Of a stretch of 64,000 nucleotides of DNA, positions 1 through 9,546 are shown in pieces. This stretch comes from Coprococcus sp. OM04-5BH (GTDB taxonomy: Bacteria > Bacillota > Clostridia > Lachnospirales > Lachnospiraceae): positions 298,326 to 362,325 of the forward strand of contig NZ_QULM01000002.1 of NCBI RefSeq assembly GCF_003482105.1. Direction: 5' to 3'. Below the pieces are notes generated by a model, which worked only from the letters and a program-made list of their open reading frames with translations, ran no database searches and was not told the DNA's origin. Each line of letters opens with the position of its first letter. The stretch's first letter is position 1. A program made the translations under genes and the position numbers.

Positions 1-180
1 CTCACCATCATCCGGGTACTCTACATCATCGTCATAATCAGCTTCATCATCATAAGCCGTCTCGTCATCATACACTTCACCAGCATAATCAGTATCATCA
101 TATGATGTATCGTCATTTATATCTTTATCCGGCAGATCGTCATAAATTTCTTCGTTATTCTTCTTTTTATTCTTAGCCAT
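1..180 (-). CDS. N-terminal part of an acidic protein (runs off the left edge)
   Basis: The reading frame is open from an ATG at 178-180 to the window edge, giving 60 codons. The protein starts MAKNKKKNNEE and then becomes very rich in Asp, Glu and Tyr, with recurring YDD and DDD groups. I see no catalytic motif. A short basic start followed by an acidic disordered stretch is common at the cytoplasmic end of larger membrane or secreted proteins, but the rest lies outside the window and no function can be assigned. The ribosome binding site is weak (a GGTTCGG-like stretch). Confidence 0.6.
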   Translation of the reverse strand, partial: MAKNKKKNNEEIYDDLPDKDINDDTSYDDTDYAGEVYDDETAYDDEADYDDDVEYPDDGE

Positions 181-322
181 TACAAGCACCGAACCTTTCG
201 TTTCACACTCTATCTGTAATCATACAAGGTGAATATTAACATTATCATTGTCAAATTGCAAGTTTATATTAAATGCAAAATATCCCAAGACCATAAAATA
301 TCCCACAACCATAAAATAATAT

Positions 323-351
323 TTGCTAATAACTACTTTTTGTATTAAAAT
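323..351 (+). promoter_or_regulatory. Promoter of tRNA-Arg
   Basis: TTGCTA at 323-328 and TAAAAT at 346-351 are separated by 17 bases, and the tRNA begins 9 bases after the -10 box. This is a good sigma-A type promoter and the only obvious one ahead of the tRNA. Confidence 0.65.
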
Positions 352-360
352 ACTCTTGTT

Positions 361-432
361 GCACCAGTAGCTCAGTGGATAGAGCAATGGCCTCCGGAGC
401 CATGTGCGGTGGTTCGATTCCACTCTGGTGCG
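361..432 (+). tRNA. tRNA-Arg (anticodon CCG)
   Basis: The sequence folds into a full cloverleaf. The acceptor arms GCACCAG and CTGGTGC pair over 7 bases, followed by discriminator G432. The D arm is GCTC/GAGC. The anticodon stem ATGGC/GCCAT holds the loop CTCCGGA with anticodon CCG. The T loop is TTCGATT. The 3' CCA is not encoded. It is a single-gene transcription unit: its own promoter lies 9 bases upstream and an intrinsic terminator starts 8 bases downstream. Confidence 0.97.
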
Positions 433-439
433 TATATAT

Positions 440-493
440 AAAAGGACCCGTGAAAAAATGATCACTCATCTTTCCACGGGTCCTTTTATTTTT
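440..493 (+). terminator. Intrinsic terminator of tRNA-Arg
   Basis: A perfect 13-bp stem (440-452 with 475-487, core GGACCCGTG/CACGGGTCC) is followed by a T-rich run to 493. It ends the tRNA transcript. A dispersed two-hairpin element begins 8 bases further on. Confidence 0.9.
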
Positions 494-500
494 ATTGTTT

Positions 501-560
501 GTAATGATATCCGTGACATCGTTACGCTTCAGCAACCCATATTTCTAATGGTTGCTGCTC
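501..560 (+). repeat. Two-hairpin element, family 1 (copy F, 60 bp)
   Basis: Read on the plus strand, it starts with the hairpin GTAATGATATC-CGT-GACATCGTTAC and continues to a second stem ending GGTTGCTGCTC. The other copies are at 12941-13010, 30324-30393, 30402-30471, 36549-36606 and 41127-41196, all in inverted orientation relative to this one. This copy lacks about 10 bp of the inner part of hairpin II. Like every other copy except the inner tandem one, it sits just behind an intrinsic terminator. Confidence 0.85.
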
Positions 561-646
561 TATTTGTGTGTATCTCAAGTCCCTTGAGGAAGCACCGCCT
601 CAAATCCTGTGACCTGAAACAGCGTTGACGAAATGGGGGGACCGTG

Positions 647-2125
647 TTACATAGTTACCGTTACGAACTTGCATATAAAGAGAAGTGCAATGATCGCTAC
701 TATGATATCCTTCTTCTTGAACTTTCCTGTAAAGAGGGCGATAACTGTGTAAGAAATCGCACCGATACCGATACCATTTGAAATTGAGTATGTGAGTGGC
801 ATCATGATGAGTGTAAGGAAAGCAGGAACTGCCGAACCCATATCATCCATGTCTACCTTAGCGAAGTTCTTAGACATAAGAACACCTACATATATAAGAG
901 CAGGAGCTGTTGCACAGCTAGGAACAATGCTTGCAAGTGGGCTTAAGAATAAGCACACAGCAAAGCATGCAGCAGTGATAACACTGGCAAAGCCTGTTCT
1001 ACCGCCGGCACCAACACCCGATGCTGACTCTACGAATGTTGTACATGTTGATGTACCAAGTACAGCGCCTGATACTGTACCGATAGAGTCACAGAGCATT
1101 GCCTGGTCAAGACTTATAGGATCACCGTTTTCATCAAGCATACCTGCTGAAGTTGCTGTACCATAGATAGTTCCAAGAGTATCGAACATATCTACAAGAC
1201 AGAATGCTACAACAAGCATTATAGCTGAGAATATACCACCAATATAAGAGCTGTCAACAAGTGCTGACCATGCGTCACCATTGAATACACCTAAGAATCC
1301 GATCTCGCCGAAATCCTTGAACGACTGTGAGATACCGCTTACGTCAAAGCTTGGGACCTCCCACATCATTGCCCAGTAAAGAACTGTTGATATGAGGATA
1401 CCAATGATAACGCTTGCCTTTAAACCACGTCTTGCAAGGGCTGCAATGATGAATACACCAAGGATTGCTACAAGAACAGGTACGCACTGTCTCCAGACAT
1501 CAAATGATGTTGTAACAACACCATCAACCTCTGTGCCTATAGAAGAAATTCTTCCGTGGAAATCAAAGAACTGAACAAATGTATAAGGATTGTCCTCTAT
1601 TATTCCTGCGTTCTTTAATCCGATAAGGGCGATAAAAAGACCGATACCTGCTGATATTGACTTCTTGAGACATTCAGGAAGTGAAATTGCAATATACTTT
1701 CTAAGTCCTGTAACTGAAAGAATAAGGAAAACCACACCTGAAAGGAATACTACCACAAGACCTGACTGATAACCTGTGATAACATCTGCACCGGCGAAGA
1801 ATGCACCTGATACAAATATTGTACAGAAGAATGAGTTAAGACCCATTCCACAAGCCTGGGCAAATGGCATTTTAGCAACAAATGCCATAAGTAATGTACC
1901 GATAATAGCTACAATGATTGATGCGATATATACAGAATTCCATATCTTACCCATAGCTACAGGGTCTGCACCAAGTCCTACCAACCAGCCGTTTGCACCT
2001 TCCGCAGCAACCTGGTTTGGATTTACAAAAATGATATATGCCATAGCAAAGAATGTTGTGATTCCGGCAAATATCTCTGTTTTTACTGAACTTCCTCTTT
2101 CGGAAATCTTAAAAAATTTGTCCAT
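647..2125 (-). CDS. NCS2/AzgA-type purine permease (guanine/hypoxanthine)
   Basis: The 492-residue protein is polytopic, with about 12-14 hydrophobic segments. It opens with the typical AzgA/PbuG start (ERGSSVKTEIFAGITTFFAM, then AYIIFVNP) and has the family's conserved QAMLCDSIGT region and the ESASGVGAGGRTG loop. AzgA-family members import guanine, hypoxanthine or adenine by proton symport across the cytoplasmic membrane. The start at 2125 is backed by an AGGAGAG site 8 bases upstream. The gene is monocistronic and converges on the tRNA-Arg unit. I looked in its leader for a purine riboswitch and did not find one. The exact base transported cannot be read from the sequence. Confidence 0.93.
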   Translation of the reverse strand: MDKFFKISERGSSVKTEIFAGITTFFAMAYIIFVNPNQVAAEGANGWLVGLGADPVAMGKIWNSVYIASIIVAIIGTLLMAFVAKMPFAQACGMGLNSFFCTIFVSGAFFAGADVITGYQSGLVVVFLSGVVFLILSVTGLRKYIAISLPECLKKSISAGIGLFIALIGLKNAGIIEDNPYTFVQFFDFHGRISSIGTEVDGVVTTSFDVWRQCVPVLVAILGVFIIAALARRGLKASVIIGILISTVLYWAMMWEVPSFDVSGISQSFKDFGEIGFLGVFNGDAWSALVDSSYIGGIFSAIMLVVAFCLVDMFDTLGTIYGTATSAGMLDENGDPISLDQAMLCDSIGTVSGAVLGTSTCTTFVESASGVGAGGRTGFASVITAACFAVCLFLSPLASIVPSCATAPALIYVGVLMSKNFAKVDMDDMGSAVPAFLTLIMMPLTYSISNGIGIGAISYTVIALFTGKFKKKDIIVAIIALLFICKFVTVTM

Positions 2126-2327
2126 TTTTGCTCTCTCCTGATTTAGTTTTTTGGTAATATTCTCATCTCAGATTTATTTCCTTTAAACTCTTCCCCTCCT
2201 ATTCGTCAAAGTAGAGACATTAATATTACATTTTTACCCTATTATATTAACATATTTTGACGATTTTCAAAGTGATAATGACGAGATATTTTATATTTTT
2301 AAAAATTTTATGAAAAAATCTGAAATT

Positions 2328-3668
2328 TTATCCCTTTATTGCACTGATAAAATCCTTAAGCTTTGCCTTCTTGCCGTTAAAGAACATCATGCCCTTGTAC
2401 AGTCTTGCCGCAACGTAGAGGATGATCATTCCCGATACAACAGAAATGATCAGGGACACTATAGCCATAGGAACAGAAAGTGTTCCTATGAGCACACTGG
2501 CAGGAGCCGTCATTGCCGCAGAAAACGGTACAAGATTATATGCCAATGGGATATTGTAATTTCCCGATGCTGTCAAGCCTGAAGCAAACAACACCAGCAT
2601 GAATGCTGCCACTAAAGGAATTATAAATATGCTCTGGACATTTGCTGCGTCCTCAGGCCTTGCAAGAGCCGAGCCTGCAAGTCCCGCCAGCATAAGGTAG
2701 AATACCAGTCCTGCAATAAAAAGCAGCACCGCAAGAACTATTGAAATCCCTGAAAATCCCATGCCGTCGAACCAATCCCTCAAAAGATCTAAAGCTGTTG
2801 TCACCGCACTGGTATCAACGCCCAAGACAGTCTTAGACAGAACATCTCCAAGCAGTACACCACCGACAATGCAGCCTATCCATATAATGAACTGAATAAC
2901 GCTGGCAAATACCATGGCAAGTATCTTACCGCTTACCAGGGCATAAGGTGTCACGGACATCATTATCTGCTCCACCAGCTTACTGGTCTTCTCCATAGGT
3001 ACATCTGCGCATATCTGCTGACCATAAATAAGAACTGCAAAATATATGATCATTACAAACGCCATCATCATGATAACCGCAACTATATGCTTGCTCTGGT
3101 TCTCACTTTCTCCACCGATTTTTGATACATTGATGGCGGTAGGAAGCATAACCTGTACTATCTGCTCCCCGGTAAGACCTGATACCTGGAACAGATGGGT
3201 CTTAAAACAAGGCACAAGATATTCCTCCATTGCAGCGGTGTTGAAATCAACCTGCTCATCTGTCACATTATCAGTATTGCCAAAGATAACACACAGCACA
3301 AAGGAATCACCGGATTTCTTCTGTACTACCACATACTGTGCTCCATCCGTATCCACCAGCTCCTCCGGGCTTTTATCAGATGTGACAAATTCCGTATCAG
3401 CGGCGTCCTCATATCCAAGTGCTGCTCCATACGTGCTGTAATCCGGAACTCCAAGTCCTGTCTCATCAACAACATAAACCTTGTCCACATTGTATGTATA
3501 CTGATCTTTCCTGCTGTTTTTGTCACTCATGATCATGATAAATATACTTATTCCCGCAAGCAGGAACACTGCCAGTATTATGGTCACTGCCAGATATTTC
3601 TTAGATTTCATATGGATCCCAAGATTATGGGAAAATACAGTTTTAAATCCATGCATTTTATTTTTCAT
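2328..3668 (-). CDS. ABC transporter permease (ABC-2/NatB-like), second subunit
   Basis: The 446-residue protein has one N-terminal membrane segment, a large hydrophilic extracytoplasmic domain (about residues 60-195), then five or six membrane segments. This is the ABC2_membrane_3/NatB layout. The start at 3668 is preferred over a longer frame from 3698 because a GGGGG run lies about 10 bases ahead of it. It then overlaps the previous gene by 11 bases (ATGAAAAATAA), which suggests translational coupling. It forms an operon with the sister permease and the ATPase at 5012-5962. The family exports sodium, peptides or drugs; the substrate here is unknown. The overall topology resembles the neighbouring permease but the sequence is diverged, so a heterodimeric channel is likely. 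Confidence 0.88.
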   Translation of the reverse strand: MKNKMHGFKTVFSHNLGIHMKSKKYLAVTIILAVFLLAGISIFIMIMSDKNSRKDQYTYNVDKVYVVDETGLGVPDYSTYGAALGYEDAADTEFVTSDKSPEELVDTDGAQYVVVQKKSGDSFVLCVIFGNTDNVTDEQVDFNTAAMEEYLVPCFKTHLFQVSGLTGEQIVQVMLPTAINVSKIGGESENQSKHIVAVIMMMAFVMIIYFAVLIYGQQICADVPMEKTSKLVEQIMMSVTPYALVSGKILAMVFASVIQFIIWIGCIVGGVLLGDVLSKTVLGVDTSAVTTALDLLRDWFDGMGFSGISIVLAVLLFIAGLVFYLMLAGLAGSALARPEDAANVQSIFIIPLVAAFMLVLFASGLTASGNYNIPLAYNLVPFSAAMTAPASVLIGTLSVPMAIVSLIISVVSGMIILYVAARLYKGMMFFNGKKAKLKDFISAIKG

Positions 3669-5025
3669 TTCCGGCAGCCCCCTTTCCAGAAAAAGCATAC
3701 TTTACCATGGTTATCATTTCCTTCACCCCGATAGGATTACCGTTCATAACTATGACATTCTCGTATACAGACGCAACAAATCTAAGCAATACAACGGCAA
3801 ATACCACCATTATAACAGCCGATACAGCTACCATAACCAGATTTACCTTTCCTATTATGATCATACCCGGCAGAACCATCACAGAAGTAAGAGGAAAATA
3901 AACACAAAAATCTACAAATCCATTCACCCCCACGTTTACCATGGTATTGACTGCTGCAAATGACACCAGGAAAGCTATAAGTATTATCATACTATATACC
4001 TTCATTCCCTGCTGCAGATCCTCCATCCTGCTTACCGACGCTGCAAATAAAGCCGACAGCATACCGTACATTATCATTCCGATTATAAGTATCAGTATGC
4101 ATATGGCATATCCCTTCACATCAAGTCCTGTAAGAACGTCAAAAGGTATCACACTCTTACCATCTGGTGAAGCTCCGTTTCCAATGACAGTGTCTGTGAT
4201 ATTCTTTGACAGAACTGCTGCCCCGCTTATTATGAGCACCTGTCCCACAGTTGCCACCAGCATAGCCATGATCTTACCAAACATCAATGCCATAGGTCTT
4301 ACGGTGGTCATAAGGTATTCCACGATCCTGTTGGCCTTCTCCTCCACAACCTTATTTGCCACAAGGGAAGCAGACATAACGATTATCATATAAAACAATA
4401 CCAGCATCACATATACAACAGAAAACTGGGTGAGGGATATGGTACTAACCTCATCAGTCTTTCTGAACTCATCAATATCCATAACATCTGTTGTTACTCC
4501 CGCTGTCACCTTCATAAGGGTGTCCTTATCTATATTAAGGATCTGCACCTTATACTCGGAGAACCAGTCCTCTAGCTCTGTTCCAAGGGAATACACATCA
4601 TCCTCAGACACCTTGCTGTTCTCAGGATAATACATGTCGAATATATATCCTCCCGATTCCAGATCCATCTTGGCCCTTAGTATGACCGCATTTTCATTAT
4701 TTTCGTCTACAGTGTTATAAAAATTGTTAACATCTTCTTCGCTATAGTCTTCCCCGGAAAACACACTTTCTATGTGGATATTCTTATTTTCAAGCTCTAT
4801 GGGCAGCTCGGAAATATTAGTTTCATTTATCACATACAGCTTCTCTACAGATGAAGAATCTGAGGAATCTCCATCCTTTTTCTGTCCTATGGCTATAACA
4901 GGAAATGCCCCGATAGCCACAATAAGCATTATGACAAATGCTACTATGAAGGATTTCTGCTTAAGTGTCTGCCTGAGGGTAAATTTAAAGACATAGCTAA
5001 AGCCTGCAAAATCACTTTTCTTCAT
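3658..5025 (-). CDS. ABC transporter permease (ABC-2/NatB-like), first subunit
   Basis: The 455-residue protein has an N-terminal membrane anchor (about residues 25-45), an extracytoplasmic domain, then membrane segments containing KVVEEKANRIVEYLMTTVRP. That segment is a hallmark of NatB-type permeases and couples to the ATPase. The start lies inside the last codons of the ATPase gene (14-base overlap). It is the middle gene of a three-gene ABC export operon. The substrate is not evident. Confidence 0.9.
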   Translation of the reverse strand: MKKSDFAGFSYVFKFTLRQTLKQKSFIVAFVIMLIVAIGAFPVIAIGQKKDGDSSDSSSVEKLYVINETNISELPIELENKNIHIESVFSGEDYSEEDVNNFYNTVDENNENAVILRAKMDLESGGYIFDMYYPENSKVSEDDVYSLGTELEDWFSEYKVQILNIDKDTLMKVTAGVTTDVMDIDEFRKTDEVSTISLTQFSVVYVMLVLFYMIIVMSASLVANKVVEEKANRIVEYLMTTVRPMALMFGKIMAMLVATVGQVLIISGAAVLSKNITDTVIGNGASPDGKSVIPFDVLTGLDVKGYAICILILIIGMIMYGMLSALFAASVSRMEDLQQGMKVYSMIILIAFLVSFAAVNTMVNVGVNGFVDFCVYFPLTSVMVLPGMIIIGKVNLVMVAVSAVIMVVFAVVLLRFVASVYENVIVMNGNPIGVKEMITMVKYAFSGKGAAGNEK

Positions 5026-5962
5026 TTACATCCCCTACCTTCTCAACAAAAATCTCATGTAACGACGGCTCCGCCAGTTCAAACCTGATGATGTTCACAC
5101 CTGCATCAACAAGCTTGTGAAGAAGCTCATTGGCCTGCTCCTCCCTGTCAAGCTTGACCATTATTGCATCGGGAGTCTCCTCTTTGATCTTAAGTCCCAG
5201 CTCATTTATATATGAGCTTATATCCTCCTCTGCCTTGACTATGAGATTTACTCTTCCATAGCTCTTCTTTATCTCGTTTAAGTTGCCGCTAAGCACCACA
5301 TTGCCGTGATTTAATATGGTGATATCACTGCAGAACTCCTCTATGGTTGCCATCTGATGGGAGCTCATGATTATATATTTGTCATTTGCAGCTACCTCAT
5401 GGATTATATCCTTGAAGATATTGGTATTAACCGGATCAAGACCTGACAGCGGCTCATCCAGTACAATTATGTCAGGATCCGCAATCAAGGTTGCCATAAG
5501 CTGTACCTTCTGCTGATTTCCCTTACTTAACTGGTCTGCCTTATAGGGCTTGGCAGGAACCTTTCTCCCCTTCTTCATGACCGGCTCCGGATAGAAATAT
5601 TCCATAAGTTTTAATTTCTCAGCCCAATACTTTATCCTTTCTGCAGCCTGTTTCTTAGGTACATTCTTAAGTGCAGCGAAGTAGAGCATTTGATCCATAA
5701 GTGTGACCTTAGGATATAGACCTCTCTCCTCTGCCAGATAACCTACATTTACCTCTTCCGTGGAAAGGGGCTTTCCGTTAAATAACACCTCGCCCTCATC
5801 ACGCTTAAGCATACCTAATATCATTCTTAAAGATGTTGTTTTACCTGCTCCGTTCGTACCTAACAGAGCATATACTCCCGGTCTGTCCATGGCAAATGAC
5901 AGATGATCCACAACAACTCTGTCTCCGTAGCTCTTCACCAGGTCTTTTATTTCAAGTCCCAT
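5012..5962 (-). CDS. ABC transporter ATP-binding protein (NatA-like)
   Basis: The 316-residue protein has Walker A GTNGAGKT (about residues 34-41), a degenerate signature LSKGNQQKVQ, Walker B IIVLDEPLSGLD and the switch His in SSHQM. A C-terminal domain of about 90 residues (from about residue 225) is typical of NatA/CcmA-like exporters. It is the first gene of the operon, followed by two permeases with overlapping starts, and energises their export function at the inner face of the membrane. Its leader contains one hairpin of the family 2 leader element (5986-6010), 23 bases before the start codon. Confidence 0.93.
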   Translation of the reverse strand: MGLEIKDLVKSYGDRVVVDHLSFAMDRPGVYALLGTNGAGKTTSLRMILGMLKRDEGEVLFNGKPLSTEEVNVGYLAEERGLYPKVTLMDQMLYFAALKNVPKKQAAERIKYWAEKLKLMEYFYPEPVMKKGRKVPAKPYKADQLSKGNQQKVQLMATLIADPDIIVLDEPLSGLDPVNTNIFKDIIHEVAANDKYIIMSSHQMATIEEFCSDITILNHGNVVLSGNLNEIKKSYGRVNLIVKAEEDISSYINELGLKIKEETPDAIMVKLDREEQANELLHKLVDAGVNIIRFELAEPSLHEIFVEKVGDVNEEK

Positions 5963-5985
5963 ATTTCTTTCCTCCCATATTGAAT

Positions 5986-6010
5986 GTCAAGCTTTCATAT
6001 AAAACTTGAC
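5986..6010 (-). repeat. Family 2 leader hairpin (partial copy)
   Basis: The 25-bp inverted repeat has arms GTCAAGCTTT and AAAACTTGAC around a short loop. It matches hairpin I of the elements at 15086-15158, 16611-16677 and 58411-58452. It lies 23 bases ahead of the start codon of the ABC ATPase gene. Only hairpin I is recognisable; the flanking text attgaacatcag also flanks the 16.6 kb copy. Confidence 0.6.
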
Positions 6011-6058
6011 ACAAGTATTGAACATCAGTCTATTAAAAATCCACCCTTATAACTGAAC

Positions 6059-6094
6059 AAAGGGCCGTCACATTATTTTTCGTGCCAGCCCTTT
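6059..6094 (-). terminator. Probable terminator downstream of carB
   Basis: The stem AAAGGGC/GCCCTTT is extended by imperfect pairs inside. It lies 37 bases after the carB stop. The T-run is poor (TTTGTT on the minus strand), so it may be inefficient. A fragment of a family 1 element (GTAATGATGTC at about 6104) lies next to it. Confidence 0.5.
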
Positions 6095-6130
6095 AAGATT
6101 ATTGTAATGATGTCTAGGACATTGTATATC

Positions 6131-9100
6131 TTATTTGTCTGTTATCTCACTGTGGAGCTGCTGTAATGACTTACTCTCACAGTTGTCATGAGTCTTAAGA
6201 TACTCTATTCCCTCGATAGTTGCCTTGGCAGCAGCTATTGTGGTCATGTAAGGAGTCTTAGTCTTAATGGCAGCCTTTCTTAAGTAACTGTCATCACTTA
6301 CACTTTCCTTGCCGATAGGGGAGTTGATTATAAGATCAATCTCACCATTTGTAATGGCGTCAAGTACGTTCGGACGGCCCTCATAGAGCTTCTTTATCTT
6401 CTTGGCAGGTATTCCTGCTGCTGTAATAAGGTCACAGGTATTGCCTGTAGCTACGATCTCGAAGCCTGCAGCATTATATCTCTTGGCAAGAGCTACGATA
6501 TCCTCCTTGTCCTTTCTGTTTACTGACATAAGAACCTTACCTGACATAGGGAGCTTAGAACCTACGCCCTCCTGAGCCTTAAAGAATGCCTCACCGTATG
6601 ATGGTGAAAGTCCGAGAACCTCACCTGTTGAACGCATTTCAGGTCCGAGGATAGGATCAACCTCCTGGAACATATTGAATGGGAATGCAGCCTCCTTAAC
6701 ACCGTAGTAAGGAATATGCTTCTCCTTAAGTTCAGGAACCGGTGATGGTCTTCCTGTAAGCTCACTTGTGATTATATCTGTTGCGATAGGTACCATTCTT
6801 ACATTACATACCTTTGAAACAAGAGGTACTGTACGGGAGGCTCTTGGATTTGCCTCAAGAACATATACCTTGCCCTTCTCAATAGCATACTGCATGTTCA
6901 TAAGACCCTTTACATGCATTTCCTCTGCTATCTTTCTTGTATATTCCTTAATTGTCTTAACATTCTCCTCTGAGATGTGTACTGATGGAATGATACATGC
7001 TGAATCTCCGGAATGTACACCGGCTAACTCTACATGCTCCATAACAGCAGGGACAAATGCATGTGTTCCATCACTTATAGCGTCTGCCTCACACTCAAGG
7101 GCATTGTTAAGGAAACGGTCGATAAGTATTGGTCTGTCAGGAGTCACACCGACTGCCGCCTTCATGTAGTCTGCCATGCTGGCGTCATCATATACAACTT
7201 CCATTCCACGTCCGCCGAGAACGTATGAAGGACGAACCATTACAGGGTAACCTATGCTGTTGGCGATTGAAACTGCCTCATCAACAGTTGTAGCCATTCC
7301 TGACTCAGGCATCGGGATCTCAAGCTTGTCCATCATCTCTCTAAACAGATCTCTGTCCTCTGCAAGATCGATAACTGCAGGAGATGTTCCAAGAATCTTA
7401 ACGCCATTTCTCTCAAGGTCTGCTGCAAGGTTAAGTGGAGTCTGACCACCAAACTGTGCGATAACACCAAGTGGTTTCTCCTTCTTATATATACTTAATA
7501 CATCCTCAAGTGTTAACGGCTCGAAGTATAACTTGTCTGATGTATCGTAGTCTGTTGAAACTGTCTCAGGATTACAGTTGACGATTATTGTCTCAAATCC
7601 CAGCTTCTTTAACGCAAGAGCTGCATGTACACAACAGTAATCGAACTCAATACCCTGTCCTATTCTGTTAGGACCACCGCCAAGGATCATGATCTTTCTG
7701 TTATCTGTAACTTCGCTCTTGTCCTCTGCATTATATGTTGAGAAATAATAAGCACTGTCCTCTGTGCCTGATACATGTACACCTTCCCATGCCTCTTCTA
7801 CACCAAGCCCGATCCTCTTGTTTCTGATATCATCCTCTGCTATCTCAAGAAGCTGACTTAAGTACTTGTCTGAGAAGCCGTCCTTCTTAGCCTGGATAAG
7901 AAGCTCATCTGCAGGAAGTCCACCCTTATACTTAAGAATCTCCTCCTCTTCTTCAACAAGCTCTCTCATCTGCTGTATGAAGTAATGCTTAACCTTTGTA
8001 AGTTCAAATATCTCATCATTTGTAGCACCCTTTCTGATAGCCTCATACATAATGAAATGTCTCTCAGATGATGGTGTGATAAGCATGTTAAGAAGCTCTT
8101 CCTTTGAAAGTGTATCGAAGTTCTTGGCATGACCAAGTCCGTATCTTCCGATTTCAAGGCTTCTGATAGCCTTTTGGAAGGCTTCCTTATAGTTCTTACC
8201 GATACTCATGACCTCACCTACGGCTCGCATCTGTGTACCCAGCTTATCCTCTACACCCTTGAACTTCTCAAATGCCCAACGAGCGAACTTGATAACCACA
8301 TAATCTCCGTCAGGTACATATCTGTCAAGGGTTCCGTACTTACCACATGGGATATCCTTAAGTGTAAGACCTGTTGCAAGCATTGCCGATACAAGAGCGA
8401 TAGGGAAACCTGTTGCCTTTGACGCAAGGGCTGATGAACGGGATGTACGAGGGTTGATCTCTATAACTATTATTCTGTCTGATACAGGATCATGGGCAAA
8501 CTGTACATTCGTACCACCTACAACCTGTACCTTATCTACTATCTTATATGCCTGCTCCTGAAGCTTCTTCTGACATTCCTCAGAAATTGTAAGCATAGGT
8601 GCTGAACAGAATGAATCACCTGTATGTACTCCAAGTGGATCGATATTCTCAATAAAGCATACTGTGATCATGTTGCCTTCACAGTCACGTACTACCTCAA
8701 GCTCAAGCTCTTCCCATCCAAGGATAGACTCCTCAACAAGAACCTGACCTACAAGACTTGCCTGAAGACCTCTTGCACATACGACCTTAAGTTCTTCCTT
8801 GTTGTATACGAGACCGCCGCCGGCTCCACCCATTGTGTAAGCAGGACGAAGTACTACAGGATAACCTAACTTGTCTGCGATAGCAAGTGCCTCATCTACT
8901 GTATAGGCAACCTCACTTCTTGCCATCTCGATACCCAGCTCGTTCATTGTCTTCTTGAACTCAATTCTGTCCTCGCCTCTTTCAATGGCGTCAACCTGAA
9001 CACCGATAACCTTTACATTATACTTATCAAGAATTCCAGCCTTATAAAGCTCTGAACAAAGATTGAGTCCTGACTGGCCACCAAGATTAGGGAGTAACGC

Positions 9101-9352
9101 ATCAGGGCGTTCCTTCTTAATAATCATCTCAAGACGTTCTACATTAAGGGGCTCAATATATGTAACATCTGCTGTCTCCGGATCTGTCATGATAGTTGCA
9201 GGATTGGAATTAACAAGTACGATCTCATATCCAAGCTTTCTAAGGGCTTTACACGCCTGTGTTCCTGAATAATCAAACTCACATGCCTGCCCTATAACTA
9301 TAGGACCTGATCCAATAATAAGTACTTTGTTTATATCTGTTCTCTTTGGCAT
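6131..9352 (-). CDS. carB: Carbamoyl-phosphate synthase large subunit
   Basis: The 1073-residue protein matches the family length exactly. It makes carbamoyl phosphate from bicarbonate, ammonia (delivered by CarA) and 2 ATP for pyrimidine and arginine synthesis. It has the usual internal duplication: ATP-grasp halves at about 1-400 and 550-935, with the paired motifs IIGSGPIVIGQACEFDYSG and ILGGGPNRIGQGIEFDYCC. The C-terminal MGS-like allosteric domain runs from about 935. The start at 9352 is chosen because GGAGG lies 7 bases upstream; a frame extension to 9448 has no site. carA is not adjacent and is absent from the window, which is unusual because carA and carB are normally neighbours. Confidence 0.97.
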   Translation of the reverse strand: MPKRTDINKVLIIGSGPIVIGQACEFDYSGTQACKALRKLGYEIVLVNSNPATIMTDPETADVTYIEPLNVERLEMIIKKERPDALLPNLGGQSGLNLCSELYKAGILDKYNVKVIGVQVDAIERGEDRIEFKKTMNELGIEMARSEVAYTVDEALAIADKLGYPVVLRPAYTMGGAGGGLVYNKEELKVVCARGLQASLVGQVLVEESILGWEELELEVVRDCEGNMITVCFIENIDPLGVHTGDSFCSAPMLTISEECQKKLQEQAYKIVDKVQVVGGTNVQFAHDPVSDRIIVIEINPRTSRSSALASKATGFPIALVSAMLATGLTLKDIPCGKYGTLDRYVPDGDYVVIKFARWAFEKFKGVEDKLGTQMRAVGEVMSIGKNYKEAFQKAIRSLEIGRYGLGHAKNFDTLSKEELLNMLITPSSERHFIMYEAIRKGATNDEIFELTKVKHYFIQQMRELVEEEEEILKYKGGLPADELLIQAKKDGFSDKYLSQLLEIAEDDIRNKRIGLGVEEAWEGVHVSGTEDSAYYFSTYNAEDKSEVTDNRKIMILGGGPNRIGQGIEFDYCCVHAALALKKLGFETIIVNCNPETVSTDYDTSDKLYFEPLTLEDVLSIYKKEKPLGVIAQFGGQTPLNLAADLERNGVKILGTSPAVIDLAEDRDLFREMMDKLEIPMPESGMATTVDEAVSIANSIGYPVMVRPSYVLGGRGMEVVYDDASMADYMKAAVGVTPDRPILIDRFLNNALECEADAISDGTHAFVPAVMEHVELAGVHSGDSACIIPSVHISEENVKTIKEYTRKIAEEMHVKGLMNMQYAIEKGKVYVLEANPRASRTVPLVSKVCNVRMVPIATDIITSELTGRPSPVPELKEKHIPYYGVKEAAFPFNMFQEVDPILGPEMRSTGEVLGLSPSYGEAFFKAQEGVGSKLPMSGKVLMSVNRKDKEDIVALAKRYNAAGFEIVATGNTCDLITAAGIPAKKIKKLYEGRPNVLDAITNGEIDLIINSPIGKESVSDDSYLRKAAIKTKTPYMTTIAAAKATIEGIEYLKTHDNCESKSLQQLHSEITDK

Positions 9353-9385
9353 AATTACCTCCACTGTATTTTTATTCAATTTCTT

Positions 9386-9415
9386 ATTATACACAATTTT
9401 ATTAATTTTATAAAC
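9386..9415 (-). promoter_or_regulatory. carB: Possible carB promoter
   Basis: A perfect TATAAT lies at 9391-9386 on the minus strand, 34 bases ahead of the carB start, in a very AT-rich stretch. The -35 region is poor (GTTTAT or TTTATA at 17-18 bases). No PyrR-type attenuator was recognised in the short leader. Confidence 0.4.
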
Positions 9416-9546
9416 AAGAAACTTAATTTTTTTAATATTTTTTTGCATAAATATGCACGTGCAAATGTCTCCGGCTTACAACTTTTCACTGTCCGACGGC
9501 CGGTTACATTTTTCAGGTGCTTCCATGCGGTTAATTATATGTATTT

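Noticed and set aside
792..1166. Plus-strand open frames opposite the permease and many similar ones across the window
   Set aside because: They mirror long conserved genes on the other strand, lack ribosome sites and resemble no protein family.
2126..2327. Purine riboswitch ahead of the NCS2 permease
   Set aside because: The leader lacks the conserved three-way-junction loops of the purine class; only AT-rich DNA and a ribosome binding site are visible.
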